The notes beneath the pieces were generated by a model. It saw nothing but the letters and a program-made list of their open reading frames with translations, made no database searches and was not told where the DNA came from. From assembly GCA_964491805.1 (NCBI GenBank), contig CAZBGU010000001.1:103232-167231 (forward strand): a DNA stretch of 64,000 nt, given 5' to 3'. Made by a program: the position numbers and the translations under genes. Below, piece by piece: positions 33,605 to 41,562 of this stretch (position 1 is the first letter of the stretch; the number at the start of each line of letters is the position of its first letter). Origin of the DNA: UBA11704 sp964491805 (lineage in GTDB: Bacteria > Patescibacteriota > Minisyncoccia > Phycocordibacterales > UBA5272).

Positions 33605-33973
33605 TTACTGCCACGTCTGGTCAAACAGCACCTTGGTCGGTTGCCCGGGGTCGATCTTTTTCTTCCGGGCTTTGATCCCTTGATCGATGTAGTCGACGAA
33701 CGATTTCGCATGATCGCTGTTGCATGGGGAGAATTCCCTGCCCCCAGAGCTCAAATAATGGGTCTGGGTACGCGGATCGTATGTAACGTCCACCTTGCCC
33801 ACGATCGGAACTTCCGTGACCCGTGAAAGCGACACTCGGCCGATCTTGCCGACACGGATCACCAGTCGGCTGCTGGTATTTGCCAGCCAGTTGAGGAACT
33901 TGCCGGCATCTTGCTCTGTGAAGGGTGGCTCTTGCTCTGGGGTCCTTGTTGTACGTTCTGCAACGATTGCCAT
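33605..33973 (-). CDS. Hypothetical protein, cassette-style gene
   Basis: The 122-residue protein starts at ATG 33973 with GAAAGAG upstream. It has mixed helix and strand character, with SSRLVIRVGKIGRVSLSRV and VGKVDVTYDPRTQTHYLSSGG in the middle and a Lys-rich end. There is no signal peptide, membrane helix or recognised motif. The codon style is GC-richer by eye than neighbours, and a private GC hairpin follows. These traits are shared with other single genes in the window. An open frame on the plus strand covers part of it but lacks supporting signals. Confidence 0.5.
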   Translation of the reverse strand: MAIVAERTTRTPEQEPPFTEQDAGKFLNWLANTSSRLVIRVGKIGRVSLSRVTEVPIVGKVDVTYDPRTQTHYLSSGGREFSPCNSDHAKSFVDYIDQGIKARKKKIDPGQPTKVLFDQTWQ

Positions 33974-34157
33974 GGTCACTCTTTCTATCTGTGTGTGGTC
34001 TTGGTTTGGTATCGCCTGCAAAGCTGCAGGCAGTTCTTTGTCATGAGAGCTTGATAGAATATCAAGATCATAACAGGGTAATACTACAACCGATTATTAT
34101 TATTGTAAAGATGTAGTTAGGTATATACTGTGTACATAGAAATAGTAACAAAACGAT

Positions 34158-34931
34158 ATGAATACCTTTAAAGATTTACTAAAAAATAATATTGTAGCAT
34201 TTGGAATTTTGGTTAGCATTGCTTGGGTTGTAAGTTCTGTTGTTCTTGCTGACGGTCTATCACTAATCAATAGACATGATGCAATTTCGGTAACAGGAAC
34301 TGCAGAGAGGTTGGTAGAAAGTGATGCAGCAAAGTGGACGTTCACACTCACTAAGCAATCAGCACCAGAGAGTTATGTTTATGTTGCTAAGCAACTACAA
34401 GAAATGAAGACCGTGACAGTCAGGTATCTTATGACTAAGGGTATCGATGAAAAAGATATCACCATTAGTCCCGTCACTTCAAATGTTATATGTCAGACAC
34501 AGAATCAAGTAATGTATGATAGCAATGGAAAGCAGCAGTGTTCTGGCCAGTTTACTTACAACCTTACACAGACAATTACTGTGGAAGGTGACAAGGTTAA
34601 TGAAATACGCGACTTATCACTTAATGCACCTAGCTCACTCGCTCTTCTTGGCGTGCAGATACAGACCGTATCTGTGGATTTCTTTTATACTAAGTTAGCA
34701 AGTATTCGTGCTGAGCTTCTAGAGCTTGCATCCAAAAATGCAAAAGAGCGTGCAGTTGCTATTGCAAAAAGTACTGGCAATAGTATTGGTAGTGTTAAGG
34801 ATGCATCTCAGGGGGTATTTCAAGTAACACAAAAAAATAGTACTGATGTCAGCGACTATGGTTCATACGACACATCAACAATTGAGAAAAAAGTGACTGC
34901 TGTTGTACGTGCTAGCTTCGAAGTTAAATAG
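34158..34931 (+). CDS. SIMPL-domain (DUF541) membrane-anchored protein
   Basis: The 257-residue protein has an N-terminal membrane helix (about residues 11-33) and a SIMPL domain of the YggE/BP26 type. Typical parts are ISVTGTAERLVESDAAKWTF, a long helix, YNLTQTITVEGDKV, and the LLELASKNAKERAVAIAKSTG helix followed by the final VRASFEVK strand. Family members form oligomeric periplasmic or surface assemblies of poorly understood role, some linked to oxidative stress. A peroxiredoxin is nearby, but no firm functional link follows. Confidence 0.82.
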   Translation: MNTFKDLLKNNIVAFGILVSIAWVVSSVVLADGLSLINRHDAISVTGTAERLVESDAAKWTFTLTKQSAPESYVYVAKQLQEMKTVTVRYLMTKGIDEKDITISPVTSNVICQTQNQVMYDSNGKQQCSGQFTYNLTQTITVEGDKVNEIRDLSLNAPSSLALLGVQIQTVSVDFFYTKLASIRAELLELASKNAKERAVAIAKSTGNSIGSVKDASQGVFQVTQKNSTDVSDYGSYDTSTIEKKVTAVVRASFEVK

Positions 34932-34979
34932 CCTTTCGTTCTACATTAAAGTAGAAACCATTATTCTATTGTTTAACTT

Positions 34980-35561
34980 TTAGTGTATGTTTTCTTTTTC
35001 TTCGTATGTGATGTAGAGAGATACCAAACCAAAAATAGCAGTTACTGCAACAATTATACTTTTGAATTCAAACCAGTCGTGGAGTGAAAAAAAGCGTCGA
35101 ACAACTTCGTTGCTGAGTGCTATGAGTATGAAATAGGCAATCCAGTATCGTGTAAGCGTATTCCATGCACGGTTTGTCATAGGTATGACTTCATCAAATG
35201 CAAGCTTAAGAAATGGAACGTTGATGATACTACCTGTAATGAGAGTGAGTGCGCATGTCATATCATAGAGGGTGTCACGCATCTGAATGAATTTTACTTT
35301 ATGGAAGTGAAGAGTCATGTATCCAAAAAGTACTGTAATTGCAGCCACGTAGAGCGCAAGATAAGGAATCCTTTTTTGAAGTTGGTATGTAGCTATTGTT
35401 GAAATAATAGTACCCAACATAAGTAGCATGGTAGATCCATAAATAGTCAAATATCCGAATGATGCCAAAAAAAGTAACACAGGTCCAAATTCTAAAAGAC
35501 CTGAAAAAACAACATGCTTGAGCATTTTTTTGGAGAACATGGATGACTTCTTTTGATTCAT
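34980..35561 (-). CDS. yciB: YciB/IspZ-family membrane protein
   Basis: The 193-residue protein has five or six helices and matches the intracellular septation protein A family: EFGPVLLFLASFGYLTIYG, QKRIPYLALYVAAITVLFGYMTLHFH with a following FIQMRDTLYDM, RAWNTLTRYWIAYF and a late WFEFKSI. These proteins affect envelope and septum formation in proteobacteria; the mechanism is unclear. It is convergent with the SIMPL gene and divergent from the DsbA-like gene, its start overlapping the latter's upstream region. Confident on family, not on role. Confidence 0.75.
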   Translation of the reverse strand: MNQKKSSMFSKKMLKHVVFSGLLEFGPVLLFLASFGYLTIYGSTMLLMLGTIISTIATYQLQKRIPYLALYVAAITVLFGYMTLHFHKVKFIQMRDTLYDMTCALTLITGSIINVPFLKLAFDEVIPMTNRAWNTLTRYWIAYFILIALSNEVVRRFFSLHDWFEFKSIIVAVTAIFGLVSLYITYEEKENIH

Positions 35562-35593
35562 GGTATGATAAAGTACATTACAGTATAAACGAT

Positions 35594-36310
35594 ATGCAAA
35601 AAATTAAACACCTTTTTTCAAAAATAAAATTTACAACACCGGTAGCAATAGTTTTTGCAGCAGTGATTCTTGCCGCATCTCACATTGGTTATGGTTTTGT
35701 AATCTCTAACGCAGCACCTGCCACACCAACAACAGCGTTCAAGGGCCGCGCTATTGATGAAAGTGATTTGGCTACAGGAAATGAAAAGGCAAAAATATTT
35801 TTGGTTGAGTATTCGGATACTGAGTGTCCATTTTGTGCACAGCTTTATCCAACTATTAAGCAGATTCATGAAACCTATGGTGATAAGATTGGTTTTGTGT
35901 ATCGTTACTTCCCGCTTACACAAATCCACCCAAACTCATTTGAAGAGTCTCGCTCAGTATATTGTGTGGGAAAGGAACTTGGTAACGAGAAACGACAGCA
36001 GTACATTGATCAGATGTTTGAGTACAAGTGGAGTAAAAAGAATATGACTCTTCCAAAGGGACAAAAGGAGCAGATGGCTATGCAGATCGGTGTTAACGCT
36101 CAAACATATAGTACATGTATGCAGAGCAATGAATCGAAAAATGCAATCGACGCCTCAATTCAAGATGGCATTGCGGCCGGCGTTCAAGGGACACCTGCAA
36201 GTTTTATTCTTCTTAAGACAAAGAAGGGGTATGAGACTATTTCCCTTGTTGATGGTGCCCGTCCATACGAATTTTTCAAAACCATTATTGATGGTGCGCT
36301 TGCAAGGTAG
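35594..36310 (+). CDS. Membrane-anchored DsbA-like thiol oxidoreductase
   Basis: From ATG 35594 (TATGAT box 25 bases upstream) the 238-residue protein has a membrane anchor (about residues 17-36). A DsbA-type thioredoxin domain follows with active site TECPFC, the inserted helical part (ESRSVYCVGKELG), the GTPASFIL cis-Pro loop and a C-terminal helix. It should introduce or isomerise disulfides in exported proteins. The b5-domain proteins at 14319-18509 each carry regular cysteine pairs and are plausible clients. No DsbB or VKOR partner is in the window. Confidence 0.88.
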   Translation: MQKIKHLFSKIKFTTPVAIVFAAVILAASHIGYGFVISNAAPATPTTAFKGRAIDESDLATGNEKAKIFLVEYSDTECPFCAQLYPTIKQIHETYGDKIGFVYRYFPLTQIHPNSFEESRSVYCVGKELGNEKRQQYIDQMFEYKWSKKNMTLPKGQKEQMAMQIGVNAQTYSTCMQSNESKNAIDASIQDGIAAGVQGTPASFILLKTKKGYETISLVDGARPYEFFKTIIDGALAR

Positions 36311-36462
36311 GGTGTAGAAGGTAGAGAGGTGCAAGACGAGTGACGTCTACGTTATCAAGCTCAATTCTTGAACGTGGCATCGCTCGTTTTGTGCTTGTAT
36401 TTTTCTATACGCTACTTGCTACTTTCTACACGCTGGCATTCTGTGGTAGAATACTCTTCATT

Positions 36463-37341
36463 ATGCAAGAACAGCACGTAACCAACAATGAATTACCGGG
36501 GATAGTAACGGCAACAGCTCATGAATCTGTACAGTCTGAGTCTAGTCTTCTTCATGTTCATGAAGAGATACCAACAATTGCGGCCCCAACCATCGGTAGT
36601 GTTGGTCCTTTTACGATTGCCACATCATCAGTCACCATTCTCTTCATTACACTTCTTGTTGTTGCACTGTGTGTTGCGGTATCACGTGCAAAGCTTATCC
36701 CGGGAAAGTTCCAGAGTCTCATGGAAGTATTATATGAAATGATCTCTGGTTTTATTACGTCAATTGTTGGCACAAAAGAAAAAGCAGAAGTAATCATTCC
36801 ATACGTTGGAGCGCTTATGGTGTATCTTCTCGTCGCGAATTTGCTTCCGATGATGCCTGGCATTTCTGGAGTCTCAGTACTTATTGATGGCGAGCATGTA
36901 CCACTTTTCCGTGGAGCTACAACTGATTTTAATACAACGTTTGGTCTCGCACTTGCAGTCGTGGTTACAATGCAAATTGTTGGTATGAGGGAACAGGGAG
37001 TGTTCGGATATCTGTCGCATTTCATTCAGATTAAGCAAGTTGTTAAAGGGTTTAGTAAAGGCCTTGGTGAAGGGTCTGTCGCCGTTATCGGATTTTTGGT
37101 TGGTCTTATCGAGATTATTTCAGAGCTTGCTAAGATGCTCTCACTCTCTCTTCGTCTCTTTGGTAATCTCTTTGCACACGAAGTGCTTACTGTGATTTTG
37201 CTTGGGGCTTTTGCTTTTGGAGTACCTGCCATTTGGATGGGGATGGGGGTTCTTGTGGGCGTTGTTCAGTCTATTGTATTTGTCGCATTGGTGACAGTGT
37301 ACTATTCGCTCGTGCTTAAGAAAGAGGGTGGCCATCACTAG
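36463..37341 (+). CDS. atpB: F-type ATP synthase subunit a
   Basis: Subunit a forms the ion half-channels against the c-ring in the membrane. The start at 36463 is preferred because a TAGAATACT box lies just upstream, giving 292 residues; an open frame extends further 5'. The essential arginine is in SLSLRLFGNLFAHEVL, and the last helix ends VYYSLVLKKE. Before the first helix is an unusual stretch with HVHEE. A terminator follows immediately, so it is transcribed apart from the other subunits, which start 1.4 kb later. Confidence 0.94.
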   Translation: MQEQHVTNNELPGIVTATAHESVQSESSLLHVHEEIPTIAAPTIGSVGPFTIATSSVTILFITLLVVALCVAVSRAKLIPGKFQSLMEVLYEMISGFITSIVGTKEKAEVIIPYVGALMVYLLVANLLPMMPGISGVSVLIDGEHVPLFRGATTDFNTTFGLALAVVVTMQIVGMREQGVFGYLSHFIQIKQVVKGFSKGLGEGSVAVIGFLVGLIEIISELAKMLSLSLRLFGNLFAHEVLTVILLGAFAFGVPAIWMGMGVLVGVVQSIVFVALVTVYYSLVLKKEGGHH

Positions 37342-37350
37342 CGTTTCTAC

Positions 37351-37376
37351 AAGCACTTCGTCGGAGTGCTTTACTT
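37351..37376 (+). terminator. Terminator after atpB
   Basis: AAGCACT (37351-37357) pairs with AGTGCTT (37365-37371), followed by ACTTTTT. It isolates atpB from the rest of the ATP synthase genes. Confidence 0.65.
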
Positions 37377-37425
37377 TTTATACTATTTATTGTATTGTGT
37401 AGATCTCTAATCATTTGGAGCCACC

Positions 37426-37755
37426 ATGAAAAAAGGTGTACAGGAGAGAGAGCGGCAGGTGCTTCTTGCATCGGCCATAAACTTCTTTGTTGTTCGCTCA
37501 GGGCGCACCAAGCAGTTTCTCGCCAACAGTGCAGGCATTTGTCCGTGTAAGTTCTCGATGATCACGAATGCGCGGCGTGATCCATCTGAGGATGAGCTCT
37601 GCGCGATTGCACGTGCGTTTGGAGTCAGCGTGAGCGAGATTGAATCGAAGGCCCAAGACCTATCGAATGACGTCGGATTCGCCGGGGCTGTTCGGGGGTA
37701 TATCGCCAAGTGCAATGAGGGCAAGGTGTCTCTATCTCGCATTGGTAGGCGATAG
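37426..37755 (+). CDS. Small helix-turn-helix protein inside the ATP synthase region
   Basis: The 109-residue protein (ATG 37426 with TTGGAG upstream) has a lambda-repressor/XRE-like fold. SGRTKQFLANSAGICPCKFSMI would be helices 2-3 and DELCAIARAFGVSVSEIE helices 4-5. A short C-terminal helical tail follows. It is probably a DNA-binding regulator. It is GC-rich, has a Shine-Dalgarno sequence and is followed by a terminator. It therefore looks like an independent cassette inserted between atpB and atpE. It is next to the structured RNA gene but there is no direct evidence of a link. Confidence 0.65.
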   Translation: MKKGVQERERQVLLASAINFFVVRSGRTKQFLANSAGICPCKFSMITNARRDPSEDELCAIARAFGVSVSEIESKAQDLSNDVGFAGAVRGYIAKCNEGKVSLSRIGRR

Positions 37756-37845
37756 CCTCGGACCAAAGACCTTTCCTTGCAAATGGCATGGATACGTGTT
37801 ACTATTTCTAGTGTTCACGTGGAGGTCAGCTCGAGCGAGCGATTC

Positions 37846-37877
37846 CGGCCCGGCTGCAGAGCCGGGCCGTTTTTTTT
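37846..37877 (+). terminator. Strong terminator after the HTH gene
   Basis: CGGCCCGGCT (37846-37855) pairs perfectly with AGCCGGGCCG (37860-37869) around GCAG, followed by eight T. It is a textbook intrinsic terminator. Confidence 0.92.
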
Positions 37878-38074
37878 ATACACATACCAGCGTGCTTTAT
37901 GTCTTCACACAGTTTTATTCTGTGGATGTTTTGTTTTATAAAGTTTTATAAATAATAAGGTTTTATAAATAAGAATAATTAGTCTTTAATAACTTCTTCC
38001 TTTTCATATAAGGCTTTTTTGTTATTGTACATCTGCAAAATGGGGTAAAGGGAAAATGTGGGGGTGGGGGGGGC

Positions 38075-38102
38075 TTGACAAACTCTGTGAATTTGCTATA
38101 CT
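38075..38102 (+). promoter_or_regulatory. Consensus sigma70-type promoter for the structured RNA
   Basis: TTGACA (38075-38080), a 16-base spacer and TATACT (38097-38102) make the best two-box promoter I saw in the window. A G-rich run precedes it. It points into the non-coding RNA region. Confidence 0.8.
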
Positions 38103-38108
38103 GGTACT

Positions 38109-38479
38109 TGTCAGTTCGAGACCGAAAGATCAGAGCAGACTGCAGGCAATGGTTGAGCGCCTGCAAAACGAAAAAGCTCACCCCTACCTCCTAACCTGAT
38201 CGCATGTAATCGCCTAGGTTTCACAGCCCTAGCCAGCAATGCCAGGGGTGGCAAAGCTGAGTGATTATAACTCAAATTAGAGTCATCAAAACCTTGGGGT
38301 CGGCGACGGGCACTCGAGAAGCCTGTTTACCGAGATACTGTGAGTGTCGAAAATCGCGGCAAACCTGACCGCGTCGAGCTGAAGGCTCGCAAAAGTCGTG
38401 GCAACCTGGCCACGCCGAGCTGAAAGCTCGCCCAACGGCCTGGTTGGGTGCTCATGCATCCCCCCAGGCCTCTCTTTTT
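38109..38479 (+). ncRNA. Structured non-coding RNA of unknown class, about 370 nt
   Basis: Between a consensus promoter and a terminator lies a region with no convincing reading frame but many perfect short hairpins. Stems are 38141-38147/38159-38165, 38214-38218/38228-38232 and 38311-38315/38342-38346. Two tandem copies of a two-hairpin unit follow: CGCGG/CCGCG (38355-38373) with CGAGC/GCTCG (38375-38389), then CGTGGC/GCCACG (38397-38414) with CGAGCT/AGCTCG (38416-38430). The first loops share AACCTG. It is far GC-richer than flanking DNA. I checked for RNase P, tmRNA and SRP RNA landmarks and saw none. The 284 bases after it, up to atpE, hold nothing I can name. It could be a divergent housekeeping RNA or a new class. 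Confidence 0.7.
38437..38479 (+). terminator. Terminator of the structured RNA, with a competing hairpin
   Basis: GGCCTGG (38437-38443) pairs with CCAGGCC (38464-38470), followed by TCTCTTTTT. An alternative stem CCCAAC/GTTGGG (38431-38436/38443-38448) uses part of the same bases, so the two cannot form together. Confidence 0.75.
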
Positions 38480-38763
38480 GGATTTATAGAATAGTTTCTG
38501 ATTGCTTCACTTTATGGGTGAGCTTTTTTTAATTTTATACTTAATCGTGCGTGGATCTGGTCATTACTTTTGTTTGTGTTGATTATAATTTTACTCCTGC
38601 TGTCATGTTCTTCCTCTAGATCGCTTTTACTATTTCTGCTATACTCTACCCATAAGCCTTTCTTGAGGCGAATTTTTATTGAAATGATGATAGGCAGAGA
38701 TTCTTTGCATACATATTAGCATCAATCTAGTGCCTGTTGTCCTAAATCTAACAATCTATCATT

Positions 38764-38982
38764 ATGACCCCAGAAGCAGCAATTTATATCGCAAAAGGAA
38801 TGTGTATTCTAGCCATGGTTGGAACAGCCGTCGGACAAGGATATCTCGTTGGTAAGACTATGGAAGCGATTGGACGTAATCCAGACGTAGAAGGATCACT
38901 CTTCTCAAAGATGATCATTGGTGTTGCTATGACAGAAACAACAGCGATCTTCGCACTTGTTGCATTCTTCCTTCTTAAGTAG
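38764..38982 (+). CDS. atpE: F-type ATP synthase subunit c, sodium-type signature
   Basis: The 72-residue hairpin protein forms the rotor ring. Helix 1 contains VGQGYLVGK, the polar loop is GRNPDV, and helix 2 has the ion-binding Glu in AMTETTAIF. In Na+-binding rings such as that of Ilyobacter tartaricus the ligands are a Gln in the VGQGY stretch and the Glu followed by Ser or Thr (family knowledge). Both are here, although the Tyr of the I. tartaricus site is Phe. A sodium-coupled enzyme is therefore plausible. It is the first gene of the main atp cluster. Confidence 0.96.
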   Translation: MTPEAAIYIAKGMCILAMVGTAVGQGYLVGKTMEAIGRNPDVEGSLFSKMIIGVAMTETTAIFALVAFFLLK

Positions 38983-39064
38983 AGACAAAGAGCAAGGAGA
39001 GTGGATAGTAAGAAGGGTTTTGCCTTATTTGGTATCTGTGACTACTTGCTGATGTATCATTAAT

Positions 39065-39562
39065 ATGAACGAAATTTTAAACATTCTAGGATCAGTTGGT
39101 TTCAATTGGCATGTTGCGTTAGCTAACTTTGTTAACTTTCTCATCATTCTTTTCCTTCTCAATAAGTTTTTCTTTGGGAAAATTGGAAGGACTCTCAATG
39201 AGAGAAAGAGCACAATTGAACATGGTCTTAATCAGGCACGTGAAGCCGAAATGAAGCTTGCTTCTGCTGAAGAGGAGAAGAGCTCTATTATTAAGTCTGC
39301 TCATAAAGAGAAAGATGCAATCGTTGCGAACGCAGAATCTCTCGCACGTGATACTGTCGCTTCGATAGAAAAGGAGGCTCAGATAACGATCGACGCTCGC
39401 ATGGAGAAGATCTCTAAGCAAGAGGCAACGCTTAAAGAAACTGTCGAAAAGGCATTTGGCGAGAAGGCTCCAGCGCTTGTTGCAGCTCTCTACGCTAAGA
39501 CTCTTTCTAAGGAACTTACAGAAGCAGATAATAATGCACTTATCGCACGTATGGGTGCATAA
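39065..39562 (+). CDS. atpF: F-type ATP synthase subunit b
   Basis: The 165-residue subunit b is part of the peripheral stalk. A single membrane helix (about residues 18-37, FVNFLIILFLLNKFFF) leads a long charged helix with Ala/Glu/Lys heptads. The start is close to the canonical NWHVALANFVNF beginning. It follows atpE by 82 bases and precedes the short delta subunit. Only one b gene is present, so a homodimer is expected. Confidence 0.93.
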   Translation: MNEILNILGSVGFNWHVALANFVNFLIILFLLNKFFFGKIGRTLNERKSTIEHGLNQAREAEMKLASAEEEKSSIIKSAHKEKDAIVANAESLARDTVASIEKEAQITIDARMEKISKQEATLKETVEKAFGEKAPALVAALYAKTLSKELTEADNNALIARMGA

Positions 39563-39586
39563 TATTTGGAACTTATATCATCTCGT

Positions 39587-39937
39587 ATGTCATTATCACG
39601 CAACATAGCAAAACTTCTTACAACGGAACGCACAACACTTTCGCAGGTTGTTGATGTTCTTACGAAGTATAAAATGTTGTCCCTGTTGCCTTCGATTAAG
39701 CAGTCACTTGTTCAGACTTCGTCTCACACTGACTCCACAGATACCATCATGATTGAGACACCGTTTCCACTCTCTCAAGAGTCAGTGAAAAAAATAAAAA
39801 GAATCGTCGGTAATGATCTCGTGGAACATGATGTTGTAATTAACAAAAGAATACTAGCAGGATTCAAGGCGCGGTTTAGAGGAAAGTTATACGACGGAAG
39901 TGCAGAACGAATCATTAAACAACTTGTAAATAAGTAA
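39587..39937 (+). CDS. atpH: F-type ATP synthase subunit delta, short
   Basis: The start at ATG 39587 gives 116 residues; a TTG seven codons earlier is the alternative. Bacterial delta is usually about 175-180 residues, so this version is trimmed, mainly in the N-terminal helical domain. The C-terminal signature VVINKRILAGFKARFRGKLYDGS, equivalent to the VDxxLIGGF...DGS of other delta subunits, is clear. It links the b stalk to the alpha subunits. A position between atpF and atpA supports the call. Confidence 0.85.
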   Translation: MSLSRNIAKLLTTERTTLSQVVDVLTKYKMLSLLPSIKQSLVQTSSHTDSTDTIMIETPFPLSQESVKKIKRIVGNDLVEHDVVINKRILAGFKARFRGKLYDGSAERIIKQLVNK

Positions 39938-39994
39938 GAGAAGACAAAGAATCACCATTAACAACCAATTACGAATTACTAATACTATCAATCT

Positions 39995-41497
39995 ATGTCA
40001 GTAGAAAAAATCATTAAAGAACTTGAGAACACAATTGCGAATGTATCAACAGCAGTGTCAGTGGAAGAAGTCGGTACAGTCGTCTCTGTGAGTGACGGTA
40101 TTGCCCGTGTTACTGGAATTCTTTCGTGTGCAAGTATGGAAGAGGTTGTGTTTGCTTCTGGGGCAAAAGGGCTCGCTCTTAACTTGGAATCTGACATGGT
40201 TGGTGTGGTGATTCTTTCGGGTGCTGATGGTGTACGCGAAGGCGAAGAAGTGACTCGTACTAAGCGCGTACTCTCTATTCCTGTCGGTGACGAACTCCTT
40301 GGTCGTGTTGTCGATCCTCTTATGAACCCGGTGGATGGTAAACCGCTTGCAAGTCTCAAAGATCGCGAGCTTGTAGAAAAGATAGCTCCTGGTGTTATGG
40401 ATCGTGAACCAGTTAACCAAGCTTTACAGACAGGTATCAAGGCAATTGACGCTATGATTCCTATCGGACGCGGACAGCGTGAGCTCGTCATTGGTGATCG
40501 TCAGACAGGCAAGACAACAATTGCTATCGATACTATCATCAACCAAAAGGGTAACGGTGTGATTTGTGTATATGTTGCGATTGCTCAAAAGGAATCAAAA
40601 GTCGCACAGATTGTAGAAAAACTCCGAGAAGCAGGTGCACTTGATTATACAGTTGTCGTGCTTGCTGGTGCTTCACACTCTGCATCTCTGTCATACCTTG
40701 CACCGTACTCTGGAACTGCTGTTGCAGAATATTTTATGAATAAGAAGAAGGACGTACTTGTTGTGTATGATGATCTTTCAAAGCATGCCGTTGCTTACCG
40801 TGAGATGTCATTGCTTCTTAAGCGTCCACCAGGACGTGAAGCATATCCAGGTGATGTGTTCTATCTCCACTCGCGTCTTCTTGAACGTGCATGCCGTCGC
40901 AATGAAAAGGCAGGTAGTGGCTCAATCACAGCACTTCCAATTATTGAGACTCAGGCCGGTGATGTGTCTGCATATATTCCAACGAATGTGATTTCTATCA
41001 CAGATGGTCAGATCTTCCTTGATGCCAACCTCTTCTACAAGGGTATGCGTCCTGCGATCGATGTAGGTCTTTCTGTATCACGTGTAGGTTCTTCTGCACA
41101 GACAAAAGCAATGAAGAAAAATGCCGGTAAGATGAAACTTGCTATGGCACAGTATCGTGAACTTGAGAGTTTTGCTCAGTTTGATTCTGATCTTGATGCT
41201 GATACCAAGAAGACAATTGAACGAGGAAAGAGAACTGGAGAAATGCTTAAGCAGGGTAACGGTGCTCCATTATCTGTTGGGATTCAGGTGTCATCTATTT
41301 ATGCAGTGAACAACGGTTATGTTGATCATGTGGCAACATCAGATGTTGTTGAATGGGAGAAAGGCATGCATACCTATATGAGTACATCTCACAAGGATCT
41401 TATTACATCACTCGGTAAGGATTGGTCAGATGAGCTTGAGAGTAAGTTAAAGGAAGCACTTGAGGCTTACAAGGAAAGTCGCAAACATAGTGCGTAA
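39995..41497 (+). CDS. atpA: F-type ATP synthase subunit alpha
   Basis: The 500-residue alpha subunit carries the non-catalytic nucleotide sites of F1. GDRQTGKTTIA is the Walker A motif, VVYDDLSKHAVAYR the Walker B region, and RPPGREAYPGDVFYLHSRLLERA a conserved alpha stretch. The S-R-V-G-S arginine finger segment (VSRVGSSAQ) is present. Length is as expected. It lies in the conserved order delta-alpha-gamma. Confidence 0.98.
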   Translation: MSVEKIIKELENTIANVSTAVSVEEVGTVVSVSDGIARVTGILSCASMEEVVFASGAKGLALNLESDMVGVVILSGADGVREGEEVTRTKRVLSIPVGDELLGRVVDPLMNPVDGKPLASLKDRELVEKIAPGVMDREPVNQALQTGIKAIDAMIPIGRGQRELVIGDRQTGKTTIAIDTIINQKGNGVICVYVAIAQKESKVAQIVEKLREAGALDYTVVVLAGASHSASLSYLAPYSGTAVAEYFMNKKKDVLVVYDDLSKHAVAYREMSLLLKRPPGREAYPGDVFYLHSRLLERACRRNEKAGSGSITALPIIETQAGDVSAYIPTNVISITDGQIFLDANLFYKGMRPAIDVGLSVSRVGSSAQTKAMKKNAGKMKLAMAQYRELESFAQFDSDLDADTKKTIERGKRTGEMLKQGNGAPLSVGIQVSSIYAVNNGYVDHVATSDVVEWEKGMHTYMSTSHKDLITSLGKDWSDELESKLKEALEAYKESRKHSA

Positions 41498-41562
41498 GAT
41501 CAGCGTGTCACGTATCCCTTCCGCGACCACCAGCGTCAGTTCCGCATCATTCCGCGAATATT

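Noticed and set aside
33485..33826. Plus-strand protein following the peroxiredoxin gene
   Set aside because: It runs through the GC terminator hairpin and has no start signal. The minus-strand frame has a ribosome-binding site and uses the hairpin as its end.
37963..38181. Minus-strand protein overlapping the RNA promoter
   Set aside because: The frame has low-complexity sequence translating the G-rich run and AT-rich DNA, and it conflicts with the consensus promoter.
38109..38479. RNase P RNA, tmRNA or SRP RNA for the structured region
   Set aside because: I looked for the GAGGAAAGTCC and ACAGA landmarks of RNase P, a tRNA-like 3' end with CCA and an Ala-type tag for tmRNA, and the GGAAGGAAGCA loop of SRP RNA. 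None is present on the plus strand. A TTCGAGAC near the 5' end is T-loop-like but has no supporting arm.
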